Shown here piece by piece: positions 59,201 to 64,000 of a stretch of 64,000 nucleotides of DNA. The number at the start of each line of letters is the position of its first letter. Position 1 is the stretch's first letter. The notes below the pieces were generated by a model. It saw nothing but the letters and a program-made list of their open reading frames with translations. It was not told the origin of the DNA and searched no databases. The stretch comes from JAHWKI01 sp035513575. GTDB lineage: Bacteria; Gemmatimonadota; Gemmatimonadetes; Longimicrobiales; RSA9. The position numbers and the translations under genes were made by a program. The DNA lies in assembly GCA_035513575.1 (NCBI GenBank), contig DATKBW010000023.1, forward strand, positions 1-64,000, in the 5' to 3' direction.

Positions 59201-60339
59201 GGCCGCGGCTCCTCGACCACGAGGAGAGCGACCCAGCCCCCCATTCCGTCATCCTTGCGGCCGGGGACGGACTCGGGCACGAACCACGCGCCGCGCGCGT
59301 CCACGAACGCGTACTCGTAGACGCCCGGCTCCACCCGGCCCCGCCACACCCACCGGTCCCCCTGGCGCTGCATCGGTTCGGGCGACCAGCCGTTGAAGTC
59401 GCCGGCGATGCCGGGCGCCTCGACGCCCTCCGCCGCCGGGAGGATGATGGTGGCGGCGCCGTCGTCGTAGGAGGCCGGGACCGGCTCGGCGGGCCGGGGC
59501 GGCTCCGTCAGCCGCACCCGCAGCGCCGCGCTCCACGACCGGCGTGGGGCGCTGCCATAGAGGGGGTCCAGCGCGTCCTCGCGCCCCTCCAGGACCAGGT
59601 CCACGCGCTCCGCCAGGCGCACTGCCGCGCCGGCGGACCAGGGCGTCGTGGTCGCCGCGTCGTCGAACCACCGGCCCACGCTCCCCCGGAGCTCCACGCC
59701 GGGGAGCGCCACCAGCGTGCCGACGCCGGCGAACGTCCAGCTCCCGTCCTCGGCGGTGAAATGCCGGGCCTCGGCGGTCAACGCCACGGCCTGCGTGGGC
59801 GCGGCGATCAGCCGGAGCTCCCCCAGCCCCACGGTGCGGCTGGCGCTGCGCTCGTCCAGGGCGCTGCGGTAGAACGACGCGCCCGCGCGGGCCTCCGCCC
59901 CCATCGCCCCTGCCCGGACCGCCAGGAACGGCACGGCCTGGGCGGCGATGCCCCACCCGTAGGCCGCTTCCTCGCCCAGCGTGGGCGGCTGGAACGGGCC
60001 ACCGGGGACCTCCACGCTCTGCGTATACCGCTGGAGAAAGGCCTGCCCCGCCGTCTCGACGCCGAGGGTGAAGGCGCCCACGTCCAGCGACGGACGGTTC
60101 CCGAGGTCCACCGCACCCCAGAGGGGGTCCTCCTCCCCCAGCGGCACGCCGGCGGCGACGTGGAATCGGAGGTCGCTCGCGGCGAGGCCGAGGGCGAGGG
60201 CGAGGCTGGTGGCCGGGGGCGCGCCCGTGGGGGACAGGCGGAAGTCCAGCCGGCCGAGGCGGGCCTCCGCCGCCCACTGTTGCGCCGCCGCCGCGCCGGG
60301 CGCGGCGAGGGCCAGCGCGAGGACGAGCGCGAGCCTCAC
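59197..60339 (-). CDS. Outer-membrane-like protein with C-terminal CBM48 domain
   Basis: The 380-residue protein has a signal peptide (LALVLALALAAPGAAAAQ). About 270 residues of beta-barrel-like sequence follow (RLGRLDFRLS, LGLAASDLRFHVAAGVPLG, FRVEL-type alternating strands). The C-terminal domain of about 85 residues is of the isoamylase N-terminal/CBM48 type (IILPAAEGVEAPGIAGDFNGWSPEPMQ, RWVWRGRVEPGVYEYAFVD). CBM48 binds glycogen-type alpha-glucans. Its ends overlap both neighbours by 4 bp, so the three products are coupled. Confidence 0.78.
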   Translation of the reverse strand: MRLALVLALALAAPGAAAAQQWAAEARLGRLDFRLSPTGAPPATSLALALGLAASDLRFHVAAGVPLGEEDPLWGAVDLGNRPSLDVGAFTLGVETAGQAFLQRYTQSVEVPGGPFQPPTLGEEAAYGWGIAAQAVPFLAVRAGAMGAEARAGASFYRSALDERSASRTVGLGELRLIAAPTQAVALTAEARHFTAEDGSWTFAGVGTLVALPGVELRGSVGRWFDDAATTTPWSAGAAVRLAERVDLVLEGREDALDPLYGSAPRRSWSAALRVRLTEPPRPAEPVPASYDDGAATIILPAAEGVEAPGIAGDFNGWSPEPMQRQGDRWVWRGRVEPGVYEYAFVDARGAWFVPESVPGRKDDGMGGWVALLVVEEPRP

Positions 60340-61034
60340 AGGGCCCTCCGGGGCTCCGGCCTCACCACGTCCAGGCGGCTGTTCGATCCGCCGAACCCGT
60401 CATCCACGCGCGGGGCGAGGGGATCGGCGACCCAGCGGGTGCCATCCACCACGAACGCGTACTGGTGCACCCCCGGCTCCACCGGCACGACGACGGTCCA
60501 CACCCCCGGCGCGGCCTGGCTGAGCGCGTACTCGGGCCGCCATTCCGTGAACTCCGCGGCGAGCTGGACGGTGCGGGCGTCGGCGGCGTCGAAGCGGAAG
60601 TGGACGAACACCCGCTCCCCGGCGGCCGCTCCGGCCACCGTCGACACGCCGGTGGGCGCGCCCGTGGCGGCGGGGGCGGTTAGCGTGCCATCCGGGAGCG
60701 GGGCGCCCGCGCGCCACGGGGCCAGCAGGAGGAGTCCTGCCACGGCCGCGGCCGCCAGCGCCCACGCCGGGCGCAGGTTGACCGGCCGGGGTGCCCAGAG
60801 CCACTCCAGCATCCGCCGCCACGGGGCAGGCTCGCGCCGGGTGCGCCCATGTCGGGGCAGGCGATCGAGGCGGCTCATCACGGCGCGGGTGAGATCGGGC
60901 GCGGGCTCGGCCCGGACGGGCGCCAGCGCCCGGTCCAGCGCCTCCTCGTATGCGTCCAGCTCCGCCCGCTCCGACGAACCCAGGGCCTCCCTGGGCAGCT
61001 CGCCGTCCAGCGCCTTCTGGATTCTCTCGCTCAC
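60336..61034 (-). CDS. Membrane anti-sigma factor with periplasmic CBM48-type domain
   Basis: The 232-residue protein begins MSERIQKALDGELPREAL (GTG start with GGGAGG upstream). A cytoplasmic helical N-terminus of about 85 residues would bind the sigma factor; no HC2 zinc motif is present. A single membrane helix follows (PAWALAAAAVAGLLLLAPW, ~90-108). The C-terminal ~110 residues form an isoamylase-N/CBM48-type domain (RVFVHFRFDAADARTVQLAAEFTEW, VWTVVVPVEPGVHQYAFVVDGT). A glucan-sensing role outside the membrane is an inference. It is the first gene of the coupled operon with the outer-membrane protein and the sigma factor. Confidence 0.75.
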   Translation of the reverse strand: MSERIQKALDGELPREALGSSERAELDAYEEALDRALAPVRAEPAPDLTRAVMSRLDRLPRHGRTRREPAPWRRMLEWLWAPRPVNLRPAWALAAAAVAGLLLLAPWRAGAPLPDGTLTAPAATGAPTGVSTVAGAAAGERVFVHFRFDAADARTVQLAAEFTEWRPEYALSQAAPGVWTVVVPVEPGVHQYAFVVDGTRWVADPLAPRVDDGFGGSNSRLDVVRPEPRRAL

Positions 61035-61132
61035 GTCTTCCTCCCGGAACGTCGGTGGCGGCCGCGTCGATCCGCGCGCCGCATGCCGCGCGGCGCATGC
61101 CGTGGGCCGCACGGCCTCCGGGGATCGGACGA

Positions 61133-61229
61133 TCAGCCCCGCTGATTCGTCACATCGGGTTGCGCGAGGTAGGCGATCGCCTCGTCGGCGTCCCCGTCCG
61201 CGAGGTGAGCGCCTCCGCCGGGAATCCGA
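61133..61229 (-). pseudogene. Possible gene remnant (about 30 codons)
   Basis: Between the anti-sigma operon and the HAD gene, the minus strand is open without a start codon and reads HLADGDADEAIAYLAQPDVT ending NQRG. It looks like the C-terminus of a vanished gene. The evidence is only its protein-like composition. Confidence 0.25.
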
Positions 61230-61946
61230 CTATCGGCCGTTCAGGAGAAAGTCGACGGCGTGCCGGAAGGTGGCGACGCGGTGGAAGGCGTCGTGGAGCG
61301 GGACCACGACATCGTGGTGCCACGGGTCCTTCTGCTCGACCAGGATGGCGTTCACGCCGAGCTCCAGCGCGGGGTTCACGTCGCTGCGGATGCTGTTCCC
61401 GACCATCCAGGCGGAGGCCGTGTCGGCGAGGTCGAAGGCGTCCAGGGTCTGGCGGAGGGCTTCGGCCGTCTTGACCGGGACCACGCGGACCCGCGCCTCG
61501 CCCACGATGTCCAGCGCGCCTGCGTCCCGGAGGCAGCCGAGCTGGTACTCGAGGTTGCCCGCCTGCGTGTAGATCGCGGTGGGGACGCGGGCGGCGAGGG
61601 CGCGCAGCGCCGGCAGCGCGCCGTCGATGGCGGGGGGCGTCCCGGCGACGGCGGCGGCGAGATCCAGGCAGCGCCGCTCCACCGCCGGGTCGACCGCCCC
61701 GCCCGTGGCGGCGCAGAGCGCCCGGTAGGTCTCCACGAACGCGGGTCCCAGCCGGGCGGGTCCGAAGCCGTGCCGCGCGCGCATGCCGGGGTCTACCTCC
61801 TCGTGGTGGACGCGCGCCACCTCCGCGGGGTCGAAGCCGTCCTCCGCGAGCAGCCGGAACAGCGCTCCGCGCGCCCGCGCGAAGCGGGGAGCGGTCTCCA
61901 CCAGCGTGTCGTCGAAGTCGACCAGGACCAGCTGCACCTTCTCCAC
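61230..61946 (-). CDS. HAD-family hydrolase
   Basis: The 238-residue phosphatase-like protein has HAD motif I LVDFDDTLVE near residue 10 (nucleophile Asp), motif II IYTQAGN, and motif III/IV VKTAEAL and MVGNSIRSDVNPALELG. It resembles the YjjG/pyrimidine-5'-nucleotidase-like group in motif layout, but the substrate is not predictable. It is monocistronic between the kinase and the anti-sigma operon. Confidence 0.87.
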   Translation of the reverse strand: MEKVQLVLVDFDDTLVETAPRFARARGALFRLLAEDGFDPAEVARVHHEEVDPGMRARHGFGPARLGPAFVETYRALCAATGGAVDPAVERRCLDLAAAVAGTPPAIDGALPALRALAARVPTAIYTQAGNLEYQLGCLRDAGALDIVGEARVRVVPVKTAEALRQTLDAFDLADTASAWMVGNSIRSDVNPALELGVNAILVEQKDPWHHDVVVPLHDAFHRVATFRHAVDFLLNGR

Positions 61947-61974
61947 GAACGCTCCCTGTGGGGGACCACGCGTT

Positions 61975-64000
61975 CTAACCCGCCACCGACCCTTCCCGTT
62001 CCGGCCGTTCCGGCCGCTCCCGCGCCCGCGCGCCGGGGCGGCGGAGGGGCAGCCAGAGGGTGAAGGTCGAGCCCTTCCCCGTGGCGCTCTCGAGCATGAT
62101 GTCGCCCCCGAGCGCCATGGCGATGCGCCGGCTGATGGCCAGGCCGATGCCCGCCCCGTCCGACGCCTCGGGATCCAGGCGCGTGAACTCCTGGAAGAGA
62201 AGGTGGTGCTTCTCCGCCGGGATCCCCGGCCCCGTGTCCGCCACGCTCAGGAGCACCCGCTCCTCCCGCGCTTCCACCCTCACCACGATCCGACCCCGCG
62301 GCGGCGTGTATTTCACGGCGTTGGACAGCAGGTTGGCCGTGATCTGGCGGATCCGGGCGGGGTCCGATTCGATGACCGGGAAGCTGTCCGGCACCTCCAG
62401 TGCCAGGTCGAGGCCCTTCTCCTCCGCCCGGGCCCCGTAGTCCTCGGTGATCTCCCGGGCGGCCTCGCGGACGTCGGAGGGCGCCGACCTGATCTCGAGC
62501 TGGCCGGCCTCGGCCCGGGCGAAGTCCAGCAGGTCATCGATGAGGGCCAGGGCGGAGCGGAGCGCCTTGCGGGCGCGGCCGAGCTTCGGCAGCTGCTCCT
62601 CCGTCATGGGCCCGAAGATGCCGTCCTCGAGGAGATGGAGGAACCCGTCCGCGGCGCCCAGGGTGTTCTTCACGTCGTGGCTGAAGCCGCGCATGAGGCG
62701 GCTCCGGCTCTCCATCACGCCCTGGAGCTCCTCGGTCCTCCGCTCCGCGTCCTCCAGCAGGTGGATCTTGCGGAAGGCGAGCCCCGCCAGCTCGCCGAAG
62801 GTGAACGCCCGCTGTACCTCGTCGGGGCGGAATCCGAGCTTGCCGGGATCCCGGAGCAGCACCAGCGCCCCGACGGGCTCGCCGGCGGCGAGGAGCGGGA
62901 TCACCGCGGCGGAGCAGTCCGCCCAGCATGCGCGGAGCCCCTCCGGCAGCGTCCGGTCGGTATCCGCGAGGCGTGGCAGGAGCTCGGGCCGCTCCGCTTC
63001 CACCGTCTGCTCGACGAACGACCCCTCATAGGGTGAGCGCAAGCCGATGGGCGGAACCCGGTCCCCGGCCGCCGCCACCACCTCCACCTCCCCGGCCTCC
63101 ACGCAGATCCGCTCGACGAAGGCGCCGTCGGCGCGCGTAGCGATGAGGGCCGACGCCGCGATCCGCCGCACCGTCTCCTCGGCCGTCGTCGCGGAGGAGA
63201 CCGCCGTGGCCGCCTCGCGCAGCGCCGCCTCCTGCTCGGCGCGCCGCTCCGCCTCGCCGCGGGCCTCACGCTCGGCCTCGAGCAGCCGGCGCCGCTCCTC
63301 CTCCGCGCGCTTCCGGTCACTCATGTCGCGCAGGATGCCCGTGAAGATGTGCCGCTCGTTTCGCTGGAACGATCCGAACGTGACCTCCAGGGGCACTTCG
63401 CTGCCATCCTTGTGGAGCCCGGGAAGCTCGATGCCGTCCCAGGGGATGCGCCGCTCCCCCGTCCGGACGTGGCGGCGCAGGCCTTCGCGATGCCGGGAGC
63501 GATACCGCTCCGGCATCAGCCGCGTGAACGGGAGCTTCGCCAGCTCCTCTCGCGTGTAGCCGAAGATCCGCTCGCACGCGGGATTCGCGTAGATGATCCG
63601 GTCCGACTCGTCGATGCTGACGATGGCGTCCGCCGCGGTTTCGGCCAGGGCGCGGAAGCGGTTCTCCGATTCCCGCAGCGCCTCCTCGCGCCGCAGCCGA
63701 TCGAACGCCCGGCCGATCTGCTCGCCCGCCGCCCCGACGGCGGCGAGGAGCTCCCGATCGGGGGGACGCACCTCGATGTCGAAGAACTCCAGCACCGCGG
63801 CGACGCCCTCCTCGGTGTGGATGGGGAAGGCGAAGCCGGCCCGGAGCCCGTCGGCGGCCGCCGCCTCGGCGCGAGCAAAGCCGGGATCCCGTTTGAAGTC
63901 CGTGATCCAGTGCGGCCGGGCGTCCGCGAACACCCGGCCGGGGAGCCCTTCGCCCGGCTCGAAGCGGCGGGAATCCGATGCGCGCCTGAACGCACCGAAC
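61975..64000 (-). CDS. Multi-sensor (GAF-PAS-GAF) histidine kinase, 5' end cut by window edge
   Basis: The open frame runs to the right edge and continues outside the window; at least 675 residues are present. The edge reads as a GAF domain (FEPGEGLPGRVFADARPHW). It is followed by a PAS domain (ALAETAADAIVSIDESDRIIYANPACERIFGYTREEL), a coiled coil, a second GAF domain, HisKA with the phosphorylated His in GFSHDVKNTLGAADGFL, and a HATPase with N-box NLLSNAVKYTPP, DTGPGIP and GAGIGLAISRRI. No membrane helices are visible in this part. Its partner regulator is not in this window. Confidence 0.9.
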   Translation of the reverse strand, partial: FGAFRRASDSRRFEPGEGLPGRVFADARPHWITDFKRDPGFARAEAAAADGLRAGFAFPIHTEEGVAAVLEFFDIEVRPPDRELLAAVGAAGEQIGRAFDRLRREEALRESENRFRALAETAADAIVSIDESDRIIYANPACERIFGYTREELAKLPFTRLMPERYRSRHREGLRRHVRTGERRIPWDGIELPGLHKDGSEVPLEVTFGSFQRNERHIFTGILRDMSDRKRAEEERRRLLEAEREARGEAERRAEQEAALREAATAVSSATTAEETVRRIAASALIATRADGAFVERICVEAGEVEVVAAAGDRVPPIGLRSPYEGSFVEQTVEAERPELLPRLADTDRTLPEGLRACWADCSAAVIPLLAAGEPVGALVLLRDPGKLGFRPDEVQRAFTFGELAGLAFRKIHLLEDAERRTEELQGVMESRSRLMRGFSHDVKNTLGAADGFLHLLEDGIFGPMTEEQLPKLGRARKALRSALALIDDLLDFARAEAGQLEIRSAPSDVREAAREITEDYGARAEEKGLDLALEVPDSFPVIESDPARIRQITANLLSNAVKYTPPRGRIVVRVEAREERVLLSVADTGPGIPAEKHHLLFQEFTRLDPEASDGAGIGLAISRRIAMALGGDIMLESATGKGSTFTLWLPLRRPGARARERPERPEREGSVAG

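Overview
The window is very GC-rich, gene-dense DNA with almost no mobile DNA. The combination of a SusC/SusD pair, very long VPS10/BNR-repeat proteins, a DUF885 lipo/peptidase, an M19 dipeptidase fused to DUF2911, a choice-of-anchor-B protein, a stand-alone TonB-plug lipoprotein and DUF3618/holin-like envelope genes points to a Gemmatimonadota-type chromosome. That is inferred from gene content; no rRNA or other phylogenetic marker is present. I saw no tRNA, rRNA, CRISPR array, insertion sequence or prophage.

Layout. 0-5.6 kb: a frameshifted GHKL ATPase running off the left edge, an orphan [2Fe-2S] subunit of a molybdenum hydroxylase, then a tightly overlapping operon of MobA/MocA-like transferase, XdhC split into two genes in reversed domain order, an amino-acid dehydrogenase and a BNR-repeat protein. 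5.6-13.7 kb: Nudix, alkyltransferase-like and glycosyltransferase genes coupled on the minus strand; ThiI with rhodanese domain; quinone oxidoreductase; small membrane protein; MFS exporter; GAF-GAF-GGDEF cyclase. 13.7-22.6 kb: two small unknown genes, a DUF1460 amidase, a soluble NAD-linked formate dehydrogenase (fused gamma-beta subunit plus alpha), a carboxylesterase and a C-terminal processing protease.

22.7-30.8 kb: an ATP-grasp ligase coupled to a DUF1704/QEGLA metallopeptidase, preceded by a structured RNA that ends in an intrinsic terminator; a two-gene pilin-like unit; a TreT-like glycosyltransferase; the dipeptidase-DUF2911 lipoprotein. 30.8-44.3 kb: a 1,091-residue VPS10/sortilin-type protein, a three-gene DUF3618/holin envelope cassette, YihY plus lipoprotein with a strong terminator, a CDP-alcohol phosphatidyltransferase, a four-helix membrane protein, the FG-GAP/choice-of-anchor-B protein, DUF885 and a CDF transporter.

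44.5-50.6 kb: an ATP-grasp-SET fusion with a near-leaderless promoter, a fatty-acid desaturase with a long helical tail, a decayed cyanophycinase, a cyclophilin, an inverted-repeat element, an MFS exporter and a small beta-rich secreted protein. 50.6-64 kb: SusD/SusC nutrient uptake, stand-alone plug lipoprotein, TesB thioesterase, a lipoprotein, a perfect 19-bp bidirectional terminator hairpin, and a coupled operon of membrane anti-sigma factor with a CBM48 domain, outer-membrane protein with a CBM48 domain and an ECF sigma factor. The window ends with a HAD phosphatase and a multi-sensor histidine kinase cut by the right edge.

The most promising places for undescribed biology are the ATP-grasp-SET fusion, the DUF1704/ATP-grasp pair with its leader RNA, and the sigma/anti-sigma operon in which two partners carry glycogen-binding-type domains.
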